A DNA stretch of 64,000 nucleotides from Chitinophaga silvisoli (GCF_003412465.1 NZ_QTJV01000001.1:558001-622000); one strand, 5' to 3'; counted from the stretch's first letter, positions 52,039 through 61,265 are shown. The notes: generated from the letters alone by a model not told the origin. Made by a program: numbers and translations.

Positions 52039-52914
52039 CTATTCTCCGCTGAGTAATCTGATCAGGTTCTTTAGTTCCTCCTGTTTATACATATCCTTAT
52101 CATCCTGGAAGCACTTGGACAATTCTTCCAGCAGGAATTGGATAATCCTGGTATTTGACTGTGGTGTATAATAAGAGGGGGTAGGGGGGAGGGACATCCG
52201 CTTCAGGTAGTTTTCCACATCCTGATGGGAATAGATTTGTCCCTGAATGGGATCGATAAAGAAAAGGATCCTGTAGTCGTCCGGGCTGGCGGGTTCAGAA
52301 AAATCGTAGAAGCTGTCAAAATATGCGAGGATAAACTGCCTGGGGATATTCACTGCATACACCGGCAGGTCCAGCATGGCACAGAGGCTCTGGTAGACGA
52401 TGCCATTGGTAAGCGGATTCCCTTTCTTGGATTCCAGCACCTGATTAATAAAAAACTGGTTCTTCCGCACATAGGCTACCTCTTCACCTTTAAGTCCAAA
52501 GTAGTTGTAGATCATGCTGTTCAGCACGTTGATCTGCTCCAGGGGGGTGAGGTAGTTATTGAGCTCCAGCCATATATTACGCTTGATTTTTTCGATTTCG
52601 TTGTGGACGGAATTGGCCTGCATATCAGGAAACTGATACCTGGCAACAAGGATAGCTCCCTGTAAAAGGTCGGGCACTTCAGCTTTATTCCATTGCGCAA
52701 GCGCCATCTGGAGGTCCATGTAGTGGACTCTGTGAATCAGTTGTTCGATCCTTTCCTGAATAGATTCATCTACAGTGTTTTCCCACAGGTTCTCCAGGTT
52801 GGGAATGATTTCTTTCCCAAACAATAAAATTTTGCTGGCGACGGTATCATATACCTCCTGGTCCGGATCGTCCAGGAGATGGAACAAAGCATTTATTTCT
52901 TTGGTCTCGTGCAT
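52039..52914 (-). CDS. SirB1/transglutaminase-like core-2 family protein
   Basis: The 291-residue protein resembles the SirB1 group (transglutaminase-like core 2): LNSMIYNYFGLKGEEVAYV near residue 130 and SKKGNPLTNGIVYQSLCAML near 165, with VNIPRQFILAYFD after it. The group keeps a transglutaminase fold but its chemistry is unknown; the usual catalytic cysteine appears as Cys in SLCAML. I chose ATG 52914 (MHETKEINALF) because a TAnnTTTG box lies directly before it; an in-frame ATG at 52962 would add 16 residues. Confidence 0.75.
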   Translation of the reverse strand: MHETKEINALFHLLDDPDQEVYDTVASKILLFGKEIIPNLENLWENTVDESIQERIEQLIHRVHYMDLQMALAQWNKAEVPDLLQGAILVARYQFPDMQANSVHNEIEKIKRNIWLELNNYLTPLEQINVLNSMIYNYFGLKGEEVAYVRKNQFFINQVLESKKGNPLTNGIVYQSLCAMLDLPVYAVNIPRQFILAYFDSFYDFSEPASPDDYRILFFIDPIQGQIYSHQDVENYLKRMSLPPTPSYYTPQSNTRIIQFLLEELSKCFQDDKDMYKQEELKNLIRLLSGE

Positions 52915-52916
52915 AA

Positions 52917-52924
52917 CAAATGTA
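52917..52924 (-). promoter_or_regulatory. -7 promoter box of the SirB1-like gene (leaderless mRNA)
   Basis: On the minus strand TACATTTG is followed by TT and the ATG at 52914, so transcription would begin at the start codon or inside it. This is the closest box-to-start spacing in the window. Confidence 0.4.
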
Positions 52925-53025
52925 AATGTGCCGATGTGCAAATATGCTAATCCCTGAATCATCCAAATGGTATAGGACGTAGTCTTTTTAGTAAAAGGAC
53001 TACCTTATATACACATCGGCACATT
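52925..53025. repeat. 14-bp inverted repeat around the topA-SirB1 junction
   Basis: AATGTGCCGATGTG (52925-52938) and CACATCGGCACATT (53012-53025) are perfect inverted repeats 73 nt apart. Between them a 10-bp hairpin (GTAGTCTTTT/AAAGGACTAC at about 52979-53003) can form. The block sits between the end of topA and the start of the SirB1-like gene, both leftward, and could serve as a transcript end for topA or as a protein site before the next gene. Confidence 0.7.
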
Positions 53026-53039
53026 CCTGTAATAGCACA

Positions 53040-55394
53040 TTATTCGGCTTTTTTCTTTCTAGGAGGTGCTTTCTTCTTAGGAGGGTTGGCCTTCACATCT
53101 TCGATTATAGCTTTTGCTTCCTCCACTGTAATATCCGCAGCGGTATCGATCTTCTCCTTTGGTATCTTATAGTTTCTTAAGCCTTGTTTAATATACGGAC
53201 CATAGGGGCCTTTGAGTATCTGGATTTTTTCTTTTTCAAATACTTTGATGGTGCGTTCATCTTTTGCAGTACGTTTTTCCACGATCAGCGGGGCTATTTC
53301 ATCGAGTTCCACTGTGTAGGGGTCCATTTCCTTTTTCAGGGAATAGAATTTCTTGTCATGTGCTGCATATGGACCGAACCGGCCTATGTTCACGGTTACA
53401 TCTTCGTCTTCAAATTTACCCAGATTGCGGGGAAGTTTGAACAGCTCCATTGCTTCCTCTAAAGTAATGGTTTCGATGCTTTGTGTTGCTTTTAATTTTG
53501 CGAAACGGGGCTTTTCCTCATCTTCCGCCTTTCCTATCTGAACCATTGGGCCATAACGTCCCATACGTGCTACGATAGGTTTGCCGGTAGATTCTTCAGT
53601 GCCCAGTTGTCTTTCTCCTTTTACCCTTTCAGCATTCTCCAGGGTGTTTTCCACATCCTTGTGGAAAGGAGTATAGAACTCGTTCAGCATTTTGTTCCAG
53701 ATCTTCTTACCATGTGCCACTTCGTCAAACTCCTCTTCGATTTTGGCGGTAAAGCCGTAGTCCATGACATTTCCGAAGTATTGGCTCAGGAAGTCGGTTA
53801 CAATCATACCCAGGTCTGTAGGGAACAGTTTGGATTTTTCGGCACCGGTATTTTCGGATTCTGTTACTTTAGTGAGTTTGTCTGATTTCAGCACGAGTAT
53901 GCGGAAGTCTCTTTTCACACCTTCTTTATCACGTTTCTCCACATAGTTACGCTTCTGAATGGTGGTAATAGTTGGCGCGTAGGTAGATGGACGGCCTATG
54001 CCCAGTTCTTCCAGTTTCTTTACCAGGCTGGCTTCCGTATAGCGGGGAGCCGGGCGGGTAAAGCGTTCGGTTGCTTTCATTTCCTTCAGGTCCAGTACCT
54101 GTTTCAGTGCGAGTGGTGGCAGGGAACCATCCTGTTCGTCCTCTTCACTTTCATCTTCATCATCGCGACCTTCCATGTATACTTTCAGGAAACCATCAAA
54201 TTTCAGTACTTCACCACTGGCGGTCAGCTCTTCGTGGTTGGTAGAGATATCGATTTTGGCGATTGTCTTTTCCAGTTCCGCATCGCTCATCTGGCTGGCG
54301 ATGGTACGTTTCCAGATCAGTTCATACAGTTTACGGCTATCGCTGTCATCTATAGAAGCATTCTCCATATAGGTGGGGCGGATGGCTTCGTGCGCTTCCT
54401 GGGCGGACTCGTTCTTGTTTTTGAACTTGCGGTGCTGGTGGTAGCGCGCTCCGTAGTTAGTTGTAATCGCTTTCTGGATATCAGCCAACGCGGTATCTGA
54501 CAGGTTGACTGAGTCAGTACGCATGTAGGTGATCTTACCACTTTCGTACAGTTTTTGTGCCAGCAGCATGGTTTTAGACACGCTATAGCCGAGTTTTCGG
54601 CTGGCTTCCTGCTGAAGGGTAGATGTAGTAAAGGGAGCGGCAGGAGATTTCTTGCCGGGTTTTACCTGAATATCTTTTACGGCGTAAGCTGCGCCGACGC
54701 ATTGCTGTAGGAATTTCTCCGCATCTTCGGCGGTTTTGAAACGGGTTGGGCCTTCGGCTTTGAAGGTAATGTTTTTACCATTCAGGTCTTTGGCAATGAA
54801 GAAAGCCTCCACTTTAAAGCTGCTTACAGCAGTAAAGCCATTGATCTCTCTTTCCCTTTCCACGATTAGTCTTACGGCTACGGATTGAACACGGCCGGCA
54901 GAGAGGTGATTACGCATACTCATTTTACGCCAGAGCACCGGAGACAGCTCGAAACCTACGATCCTGTCCAGGATACGTCTGGCTTGCTGCGCATTGACCA
55001 GGTTCATGTTGAGCAGGCGGGGTTGTTGCACGGCTTTTTCAATGGCTGGCTTCGTAATCTCGTGGAATACAATACGTTTTGTTATTTCGGGGTCTAATCC
55101 CAATACTTCACACAAATGCCAGCTGATGGCTTCACCCTCACGGTCCTCATCCGTTGCTAACCAAACCTCGTCGGTTGACTTGGCTAACTTCTTCAGATCC
55201 TTTACAACTTTTTCCTTGTCGTCGGGGATTATATACTTAGGTTTGAAGTTATTGTTGATATCAATGCCCATATCATCCTTCTCCAGATCACGGATGTGAC
55301 CAAAGCAGGAAATGACCTCGAAGTCCTTGCCCAGTATTTTTTCAATCGTCTTGGCTTTGGCCGGAGACTCAACAATTACTAGATTTTTTGCCAT
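53040..55394 (-). CDS. topA: DNA topoisomerase I (type IA)
   Basis: The 784-residue enzyme relaxes negative supercoils. The TOPRIM domain (about 2-115) opens with KNLVIVESPAKAKTIEKILG, with the acidic site WLATDEDREGEAISWHL. The topoisomerase core (about 130-575) carries the catalytic Tyr290 in SGKITYMRTDSVNLS. Instead of zinc-finger tetracysteine domains, the C-terminus has about three short repeats (FGPYAAHDKKFYSL, YGPYIKQGLRNYKIP, GRYGPMVQIGKAED) and ends in a Lys/Pro tail. That C-terminal form is typical of this phylum. Confidence 0.97.
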   Translation of the reverse strand: MAKNLVIVESPAKAKTIEKILGKDFEVISCFGHIRDLEKDDMGIDINNNFKPKYIIPDDKEKVVKDLKKLAKSTDEVWLATDEDREGEAISWHLCEVLGLDPEITKRIVFHEITKPAIEKAVQQPRLLNMNLVNAQQARRILDRIVGFELSPVLWRKMSMRNHLSAGRVQSVAVRLIVEREREINGFTAVSSFKVEAFFIAKDLNGKNITFKAEGPTRFKTAEDAEKFLQQCVGAAYAVKDIQVKPGKKSPAAPFTTSTLQQEASRKLGYSVSKTMLLAQKLYESGKITYMRTDSVNLSDTALADIQKAITTNYGARYHQHRKFKNKNESAQEAHEAIRPTYMENASIDDSDSRKLYELIWKRTIASQMSDAELEKTIAKIDISTNHEELTASGEVLKFDGFLKVYMEGRDDEDESEEDEQDGSLPPLALKQVLDLKEMKATERFTRPAPRYTEASLVKKLEELGIGRPSTYAPTITTIQKRNYVEKRDKEGVKRDFRILVLKSDKLTKVTESENTGAEKSKLFPTDLGMIVTDFLSQYFGNVMDYGFTAKIEEEFDEVAHGKKIWNKMLNEFYTPFHKDVENTLENAERVKGERQLGTEESTGKPIVARMGRYGPMVQIGKAEDEEKPRFAKLKATQSIETITLEEAMELFKLPRNLGKFEDEDVTVNIGRFGPYAAHDKKFYSLKKEMDPYTVELDEIAPLIVEKRTAKDERTIKVFEKEKIQILKGPYGPYIKQGLRNYKIPKEKIDTAADITVEEAKAIIEDVKANPPKKKAPPRKKKAE

Positions 55395-55779
55395 GAATGC
55401 CGTCTTTATGTGCTACTAGATACGTAAAATTCCGTATTAAATTGTATAACCCGCTTTAAGTTAGTGCCTCAAAATTTAGCGTTCCTCTTGGGCGGGAGGA
55501 TAGCCAACTGATCAAAATGGGGCCATCCGATTTTTGCAAGTATATAAAAGAAGTGGTAGAATAAAAAATCAGTCTCTTTTAAAACATTGAATATAAATGT
55601 AATATTTTTGGGAAATCCATTAAAAATGAATGATTAACAGTTTAATGGTTAAATTGCTGGATAACAACGCTGAACGGAAGGGAAACGTGCTGTACCATAT
55701 AATTGTATGAGCCCGGTAACCCATTTTGCCTTTTTATCTGACCGGTACACCATAATATATTAATAACCACTTTTACCCG
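55395..55779. other. 385-nt divergent gap between topA and the DUF2520 gene
   Basis: No convincing gene is seen. The segment is AT-rich, and must hold the promoters of both genes. A short stretch, GGATAGCC to GGCCATCC (about 55498-55530), could form a weak imperfect hairpin. I find no exact TAnnTTTG box with good spacing for either gene, and no repeat. Confidence 0.4.
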
Positions 55780-56544
55780 ATGAACATAGTAATTATTGGC
55801 GCGGGAAATATTGCGCATTGTTTCGGAACATTATTAAAAATACACGGGCACCAGATTTTGCAGGTAATCAGCCGGAGGAAGGAAAATGCACAGGCATTGG
55901 CAGAAACTTTGCACGCATCGGCCACCGACGACCTCCTGGATATCAATATGGAGGCTGACATTTATTTGCTGGCGGTGAGTGATGCCGCCCTTCCGGAACT
56001 GAACGAGGAGCTCCGCCTGGGTAAAAGGATTGTATTGCATACGGCAGGAGCCGTATCGCTGGATGCTATCAGGCGCATCTCTACCCATACCGGGGTGATG
56101 TATCCTTTACAATCAATCCGTAAGGAAGTAAAAAATTACCCTGCTATTCCCCTTTTGCTGGAAGCCAGCAATGACGAGGTGATGCGCAGGCTGCAATCTA
56201 TAGCGCAGAGTATTTCGTCGCAGATTGAGATAGTGAGTTCGGAACAAAGGCTGCAATTGCACCTGGGTGCAGTGCTCTGTAATAATTTTACCAATCACCT
56301 GATTGTGCGTGCCAAGCAGTTTTGTGAGCAAAAGGGGTTGGATTTCAATCTTCTTCAACCCATTATCAGGGAAACTTTTGAAAGGCTTGAGAAGTTTGCC
56401 CCCGAAACGGTGCAGACCGGGCCAGCTGTGAGGAAAGATGAAGCAACCATGGCTAAACACCGGGCACTGATTCAGGATCAGCCACATCTGCAGGAAATAT
56501 ACAGGGTGATGTCGGACAGTATTTATGAATTCTATAATGCCTGA
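55780..56544 (+). CDS. Rossmann-fold DUF2520 protein (NADP oxidoreductase-like)
   Basis: The 254-residue protein has a Rossmann domain (about 1-115: NIVIIGAGNIAHCFGTLLK, IYLLAVSDAALPELNEEL) and a helical C-terminal DUF2520 domain (about 120-250: GVMYPLQSIRKEVKN, GAVLCNNFTNHLIVRAKQFC). It resembles the ketopantoate/prephenate type of dehydrogenases; the substrate is unknown. It starts a run of small co-directional genes (phosphatase, prenyltransferase, maf), a cluster often seen together in this phylum. Confidence 0.85.
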   Translation: MNIVIIGAGNIAHCFGTLLKIHGHQILQVISRRKENAQALAETLHASATDDLLDINMEADIYLLAVSDAALPELNEELRLGKRIVLHTAGAVSLDAIRRISTHTGVMYPLQSIRKEVKNYPAIPLLLEASNDEVMRRLQSIAQSISSQIEIVSSEQRLQLHLGAVLCNNFTNHLIVRAKQFCEQKGLDFNLLQPIIRETFERLEKFAPETVQTGPAVRKDEATMAKHRALIQDQPHLQEIYRVMSDSIYEFYNA

Positions 56545-56560
56545 CATCAAAAATCTATAC

Positions 56561-56568
56561 TACTTTTG
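56561..56568 (+). promoter_or_regulatory. -7 promoter box before the KdsC-like phosphatase gene
   Basis: TACTTTTG exactly matches TAnnTTTG, 26 nt before ATG 56595. No clear -33 box is seen. Confidence 0.45.
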
Positions 56569-56594
56569 CGCAATACGATATTTTAATAAACGCA

Positions 56595-57116
56595 ATGAAC
56601 GTTTTATCTCTTTTTAAGCCCATCACCACTTTTGTGTTTGATGTAGATGGCGTGCTCACAGATGGTACCGTGCAATTATTACCGAACGGGGAGCAATCCC
56701 GCAGAATGAACATTAAAGATGGGTATGCTTTGCAGCTGGCTGTGAAGAAAGGTTACCGTATCGCCATCATTTCGGGTGGCAGGTCGGAAAGTGTGGTAAG
56801 CCGGCTACAGGGTTTAGGAATAAAAGATATATATACCGGTATTACTGATAAACAGGAAAAGCTGCAAGATTACGTATTCGAGAATGACCTGCAATGGGAG
56901 CAGGTCATTTTTATGGGAGATGATATCCCCGATTACCGTGCTATGCAGCTGGTAGGTCTGCCGGTATGTCCGGCCGATGCCGTACCTGAGATCAAAAGTA
57001 TATCCCGTTATATCTCACCGGTAAATGGCGGCAATGGCTGCGTAAGGGAAGTCATCGAGAAAGTGCTAAAGCTTAACGGGCACTGGACGATCGACGAAGA
57101 AATAGCCAGCCGCTAA
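56595..57116 (+). CDS. KdsC-like HAD phosphatase
   Basis: The 173-residue protein of the HAD superfamily has motif I FVFDVDGVLTDGTV, motif II IAIISGGRSESVVSRL, and the later FMGDDIPDYRAM acid pair. The size and the GGRSESV block fit 3-deoxy-D-manno-octulosonate 8-phosphate phosphatase, a step of Kdo synthesis for lipopolysaccharide. Relatives act on other sugar phosphates, and kdsA/kdsB are not nearby, so the substrate is inferred. It lies 50 nt after the DUF2520 gene. Confidence 0.85.
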   Translation: MNVLSLFKPITTFVFDVDGVLTDGTVQLLPNGEQSRRMNIKDGYALQLAVKKGYRIAIISGGRSESVVSRLQGLGIKDIYTGITDKQEKLQDYVFENDLQWEQVIFMGDDIPDYRAMQLVGLPVCPADAVPEIKSISRYISPVNGGNGCVREVIEKVLKLNGHWTIDEEIASR

Positions 57117-57139
57117 GTTATTTTTCCAATTAATTGATT

Positions 57140-58081
57140 ATGAAGTTGCTGACAGCATTTTTTAGACTGGTACGGTATCCAAACCTTATATACATAGCCC
57201 TCACGCAATATTTACTGCAATACTGTGTAGTCGCTCCTATACTCCATTATAATGGTGTAGAACCTTCACTTTCCGTGGCATCTTTCTGCCTGTTGAGTTT
57301 ATCCACAGTGCTGATTGCGGCAGCGGGGTATATTATTAATGACTATTTCGATATTAATATTGATATCATTAATAAGCCTGACAAGATGGTGTTGGACAAG
57401 GTGATCAACCGTCGTTGGGCTATGGCCTGGCACACCATTTTTAATCTCGCCGGGGTGAGCATCGGTTTTATTGCCGCATGGAAAATCGGCCAGATCTACC
57501 TGGGTTTTACGCAGGTATTGTGTTCGCTGCTGCTGTGGTTCTATTCTACTTCCTTCAAGCGTCAGGCGCTGATCGGAAATGTATTGATCTCATTGCTTAC
57601 AGCGCTGGCTGTAGTGGTGGTAGGCTTTTATGAGAAACAAATTTATGAAAGCTTTGAAGCCATCATGTCTCCTGAGGGCAGAAAGCTGATTCAGATAATC
57701 GGGATCTATGCGGTATTTGCCTTTTTGATTTCGCTGGTAAGAGAGATCGTAAAAGACCTGGAAGATGTAATCGGTGACAGCAAAGATGGTTGCCGTACCA
57801 TTCCAATTATTTGGGGGGTGGAGCCAGCGAAGAAGATCTGTTATGGATTACTCCTGGGATTGCAGGTACTTATTGTAGTGGTTGAGATAAGAGTTGCACT
57901 GATAGGTTGGTATATTGCTATTGCCTACCTGTTAATTTTTGTACAGGCCCCTTGTTTTTATATTTACTCTTTATTGAAAAAGGCGCACCTGCCAGAGCAT
58001 TATCACAAAGTGAGCTCACTGGTAAAACTGGTGATGCTGTCAGGTATCCTGTCGATGGTCTTCTTTAAATTATTCCTCTGA
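57140..58081 (+). CDS. UbiA-family prenyltransferase (geranylgeranylglycerol-phosphate type)
   Basis: The 313-residue membrane enzyme has about eight helices and the two aspartate motifs of the family: NDYFDINIDIINKPDKMVLD (motif NDxxDxxxD at about residue 70) and LVREIVKDLEDVIGDSKDGC (motif DxxxD at about 200). It attaches a prenyl chain to an acceptor. Relatives in this phylum are annotated as geranylgeranylglycerol-phosphate synthase-type; quinone or chlorophyll-type acceptors are possible. I start at ATG 57140, because the earlier TTG at 57134 adds only two residues. Its stop overlaps maf (TGATG). Confidence 0.83.
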   Translation: MKLLTAFFRLVRYPNLIYIALTQYLLQYCVVAPILHYNGVEPSLSVASFCLLSLSTVLIAAAGYIINDYFDINIDIINKPDKMVLDKVINRRWAMAWHTIFNLAGVSIGFIAAWKIGQIYLGFTQVLCSLLLWFYSTSFKRQALIGNVLISLLTALAVVVVGFYEKQIYESFEAIMSPEGRKLIQIIGIYAVFAFLISLVREIVKDLEDVIGDSKDGCRTIPIIWGVEPAKKICYGLLLGLQVLIVVVEIRVALIGWYIAIAYLLIFVQAPCFYIYSLLKKAHLPEHYHKVSSLVKLVMLSGILSMVFFKLFL

Positions 58082-58641
58082 TGTATACAGGCAAACGTGT
58101 TATACTAGGGAGCCAGTCACCCCGGCGCAAGCAGCTGCTGGAGCAGGCGGGTATTCCCTTTGAAGTGAAAGTAGTGGATACTGCGGAAACTTTTCCTGCT
58201 GATATGCACATTCCTGATATTCCTGTGCATATAGCGCGCCAAAAGGCGGTAGCCGTAGCACCGTTGTGTAAGGCAGATGATATTATTATTACTGCCGATA
58301 CGGTCGTAGTATTGGATGATATTATTATTGGTAAGCCAAAGGACAGGGAGGATGCGATTCGGATCCTGAGTGCACTCAGTGGCAGGGAGCATCGTGTAAT
58401 TACGGGTGTAATCATTTTGAGAGATGGCAGGGAAGAAGCGTTTTCAAAAGAGACAGCGGTACACTTTAAGCCATTGACAACAGAGCAGATCACTTACTAT
58501 GTGGACAACTTCAAGCCTTATGACAAAGCGGGTGCTTATGCGATCCAGGAATGGATTGGGGCAGTGGGCATTGACAGGATCGATGGCTGTTTTTATAACG
58601 TCATGGGATTACCTGTGAGCAATGTTGTAGAAAAGTTATAA
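58081..58641 (+). CDS. maf: Maf-family nucleoside triphosphate pyrophosphatase
   Basis: The 186-residue protein hydrolyses non-canonical NTPs or dTTP/UTP. ILGSQSPRRKQLLEQAGIPF at the N-terminus is the Maf signature, IITADTVVVLDDIIIGKP and GREHRVITGVIIL follow, and KAGAYAIQEWIGAVGIDRID is the conserved C-terminal block. Length is normal. It overlaps the prenyltransferase gene by one base. It ends at a hairpin shared with the converging hom gene. Confidence 0.94.
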   Translation: MYTGKRVILGSQSPRRKQLLEQAGIPFEVKVVDTAETFPADMHIPDIPVHIARQKAVAVAPLCKADDIIITADTVVVLDDIIIGKPKDREDAIRILSALSGREHRVITGVIILRDGREEAFSKETAVHFKPLTTEQITYYVDNFKPYDKAGAYAIQEWIGAVGIDRIDGCFYNVMGLPVSNVVEKL

Positions 58642-58646
58642 ATAAT

Positions 58647-58680
58647 AAACGGTGCCCTGATCAGAGCAGGGACACCGTTT
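58647..58680. terminator. Terminator between maf and hom
   Basis: AAACGGTG-CCCTG (58647-58659) pairs with CAGGG-A-CACCGTTT (58667-58680) with one bulged A. Weak T runs on both sides; it lies between converging genes. Confidence 0.8.
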
Positions 58681-58725
58681 CATTTTGGTTGGTTAATACC
58701 TTTATACTTCCTATTAACGCAATTC

Positions 58726-59907
58726 CTATTCCAATACCAGCAGGTTCACATCCGGATTTTTCAGCCATTTGGCTTCTTTCAGTTTTTCCAGATTGATCAC
58801 CCCAACAACGTAACGCCAGGTAGAGGATTCATATTTTTCAGAGATATTGTAGAAGTCTGGCAGATGTACCTGGTCGGCTGTACGATAGCGCAGGTAGATT
58901 TTTAACTGCACATCGTTTGTAAATGCCGGAGAGTTTGCCTGCTTTATCTTCTTATACTCGTATCTGTAATTGTAAGTCAGTGCAGATATATCGGACAGTA
59001 CTGCGCTACCTGTAGCGGTTCCACCAGCGCCTTTTCCTACAAAGAACTGCTTGTCTGTAAATGCACTTTCGAGCAGGATTCCATTGTATTCATTGTATAC
59101 ATCATACAGCAGGTTGTGTTCTTTAACGAGGTGTGGTAATACAGATGCATTTACACTACCATTTTGTCTTCTGCAACCAGCGATGAGTTTTACTGTTGAG
59201 TTTCTTTGTTTCGCAAACTGGATGTCGAAATCATTCAGGCGATGAATACCAAAGTTGAATACTTCTTCAGGTTTTACGAATGTGCCGAAAGCGTGTAACA
59301 GTAGGATCACGATCTTGAATTTAGGATCGTAGCCTTCGATATCCAGGGTAGGATCAGTCTCTGCAAATCCCAGTTCCTGCGCTTTTTTAAGGGCTTCATC
59401 AAAGCCCTGGTTTTCTTCGAAGATCTTGGTCAGGATGTAATTCGTAGAACCGTTACAGATACCTTCAACGGCATTGAGCAGATCGTTGTCATAATACTCT
59501 TCCAGGTTGCGCACGATAGGAATACTTGCACAGCTGGATGCCTCGTAGAGGAAAGGTACTTTGTTTTCAACCTGCAGCTGATAGAGGGCCGGCAGGTTTT
59601 CAGCGATCATGCGTTTGCTGGCGCTTACTACTGCTTTACCATTGCGCAGGGCGGTGCTTACGATTTCGAAAGCGGCTTCGGTTTCGTTGATCAGTTCCAC
59701 TACTACATCGATGGTAGGGTCCTGTAAGATATCGTTCTTGTCTGTTGTGAAATAGCTGGCATCGATTGGACGCGGCTTATTGGGGTCTTTGATACATATT
59801 TTCTTAATACGCGCATTGATACCTTTAGTTCTGTTCAATACTTCGTAAAGTCCTTGTCCCACACAACCAAATCCGAAAATACCCAGATTGATAATTTTGT
59901 TTTCCAT
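58726..59907 (-). CDS. hom: Homoserine dehydrogenase
   Basis: The 393-residue NAD(P) enzyme reduces aspartate semialdehyde to homoserine, the branch to Met and Thr. LGIFGFGCVGQGLYEVL is the nucleotide-binding site, VVSASKRMIAENLPAL holds a catalytic lysine, and VEGICNGSTNYILTKIFEEN and GYDPKFKIVILLHAF-type residues follow (GYDPKFKIVILLLHAFGTF). The C-terminal 80 residues (from KIYLRYRTADQVHLPDF) may be a short ACT-like domain. I chose ATG 59907 over a TTG at 59913. It follows metB by 50 nt and shares its riboswitch. Confidence 0.93.
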   Translation of the reverse strand: MENKIINLGIFGFGCVGQGLYEVLNRTKGINARIKKICIKDPNKPRPIDASYFTTDKNDILQDPTIDVVVELINETEAAFEIVSTALRNGKAVVSASKRMIAENLPALYQLQVENKVPFLYEASSCASIPIVRNLEEYYDNDLLNAVEGICNGSTNYILTKIFEENQGFDEALKKAQELGFAETDPTLDIEGYDPKFKIVILLLHAFGTFVKPEEVFNFGIHRLNDFDIQFAKQRNSTVKLIAGCRRQNGSVNASVLPHLVKEHNLLYDVYNEYNGILLESAFTDKQFFVGKGAGGTATGSAVLSDISALTYNYRYEYKKIKQANSPAFTNDVQLKIYLRYRTADQVHLPDFYNISEKYESSTWRYVVGVINLEKLKEAKWLKNPDVNLLVLE

Positions 59908-59957
59908 GTTCAATACTTAGTGCTGCATTCAGTGTCCGTTGCAAAACGGTTTTGCGT

Positions 59958-61136
59958 TTATTGTAAAACTGTAATTTGTTTACCGGCAGGCAGGTTCAGT
60001 TTATCCAGTGCCTGTTTGAGATCGTTGATCAGGTCTTCTGCATCTTCGATACCTACGGAGAGGCGGATGCAGGAGTCCTGCAGACCTGTTTTTTTGCGGT
60101 GTTCTTCCGGAATATTCCGGTGTGTCATGGTAGCCGGGTGATCCAGCATACTCTTTACACCACCAAAGCTTTCGGCGAGTTTAAACAGCCGGGTGGCGTT
60201 CACTACTCTGATTGCATTCTTGATGTTGTCATTTTTGAGAGAGAAGCTCACGAGTGCACCGTATTGCTTTTGTTGTTTACGGGCGATGTGGTGGTTTTTG
60301 TGTGAAGCCAGTCCGGGATAAAATACTTTATCCACAGCAGGATGGGCAGAGAGCCATGTGGCGATGGCCATGGCATTGCTGCATTGCTTGTCGAGGCGCA
60401 GGCACAGGGTTTCAATGCCCCTGATGGTGAGCCATGCTTCGAACGGACTGAGTATACTGCCTGAAATATTCTGATTAAAGCGTAACTGGTCGGCGAGTGT
60501 TTTGGAATTGACGACTACCAGGCCTGCGATTACATCGGTATGACCTGCGAGATACTTGGTAGCACTGTGGATCACGATGTCTGCACCCAATGGAATGGGT
60601 TGTTGCAGTAGTGGTGTGCAGAGGGTATTGTCAACCACCAGCAGTACGTTGTGCTGCCTGGCAATCTTGCTGATTGATTTGATATCAGAAACACGTAGTG
60701 TAGGATTGGTGGGTGATTCCAGCCAGATCATCTTTGTATTTGGTGTGATAGCAGCCAATACTTTGTCGGTATTGCTGGTATCTACAAAGTTTGCTTTGAT
60801 GCCAAAGCGTTCGAACATATGCTGGAACATCTGGAAGATACCGCCATAAGTATCTTCGACTGCCATGATTTCATCACCTGATTTCAACAGTTTCATTACT
60901 GCATCTATCGCAGCCATACCGCTGGCAAAGGCAAAACCTGCGTGGCCTTCTTCGAGGCTGCAGATGATGTTTTCCAGCACCTTGCGGGTAGGGTTGTTGG
61001 CCCTGGAGAATTCGAACCCTTTGTTGATGCCGGGTGATTCCTGTACGAAGGTAGAGGTCTGATAGATGGGAACGGAGATGGCCCCCGTTAATTCATCTAC
61101 TGGGATACTGTGTAATAACTGTGTGGCTATTTTCAA
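59958..61136 (-). CDS. metB: Cystathionine gamma-synthase/lyase-type PLP enzyme
   Basis: The 392-residue fold-type I PLP enzyme has PIYQTSTFVQ and YSRANNPTRKVLEN-type sequence (FSRANNPTRKVLENI), FASGMAAIDAVMKLL and the PLP lysine in IHSATKYLAGHTDVIAGLV. RLSVGIEDAEDLINDLKQAL is the C-terminal block. It belongs to the Cys/Met metabolism family. A SAM-I riboswitch upstream and hom downstream favour the biosynthetic role, cystathionine gamma-synthase or O-acetylhomoserine sulfhydrylase; cystathionine gamma-lyase cannot be excluded. Confidence 0.87.
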   Translation of the reverse strand: MKIATQLLHSIPVDELTGAISVPIYQTSTFVQESPGINKGFEFSRANNPTRKVLENIICSLEEGHAGFAFASGMAAIDAVMKLLKSGDEIMAVEDTYGGIFQMFQHMFERFGIKANFVDTSNTDKVLAAITPNTKMIWLESPTNPTLRVSDIKSISKIARQHNVLLVVDNTLCTPLLQQPIPLGADIVIHSATKYLAGHTDVIAGLVVVNSKTLADQLRFNQNISGSILSPFEAWLTIRGIETLCLRLDKQCSNAMAIATWLSAHPAVDKVFYPGLASHKNHHIARKQQKQYGALVSFSLKNDNIKNAIRVVNATRLFKLAESFGGVKSMLDHPATMTHRNIPEEHRKKTGLQDSCIRLSVGIEDAEDLINDLKQALDKLNLPAGKQITVLQ

Positions 61137-61193
61137 CGCAAAGCAATTATACGGTTATGAAACTTAGCGTTCAGAACAGATAACTACCCAAAA

Positions 61194-61227
61194 CAAAAAA
61201 GGCTCTTCCGAAGTTGGAAGAGCCTTT
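61194..61227 (-). terminator. Riboswitch-linked intrinsic terminator before metB
   Basis: On the minus strand AAAGGCTCTTCC, loop AACTTC, GGAAGAGCCTTT and a T run form a 12-bp terminator. It lies 38 nt downstream of the SAM-I aptamer and 57 nt before the metB start, as expected for the expression platform. Confidence 0.9.
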
Positions 61228-61265
61228 TCAGTATATAAGTACGATGAAAATGTCAATCTCTGCCA

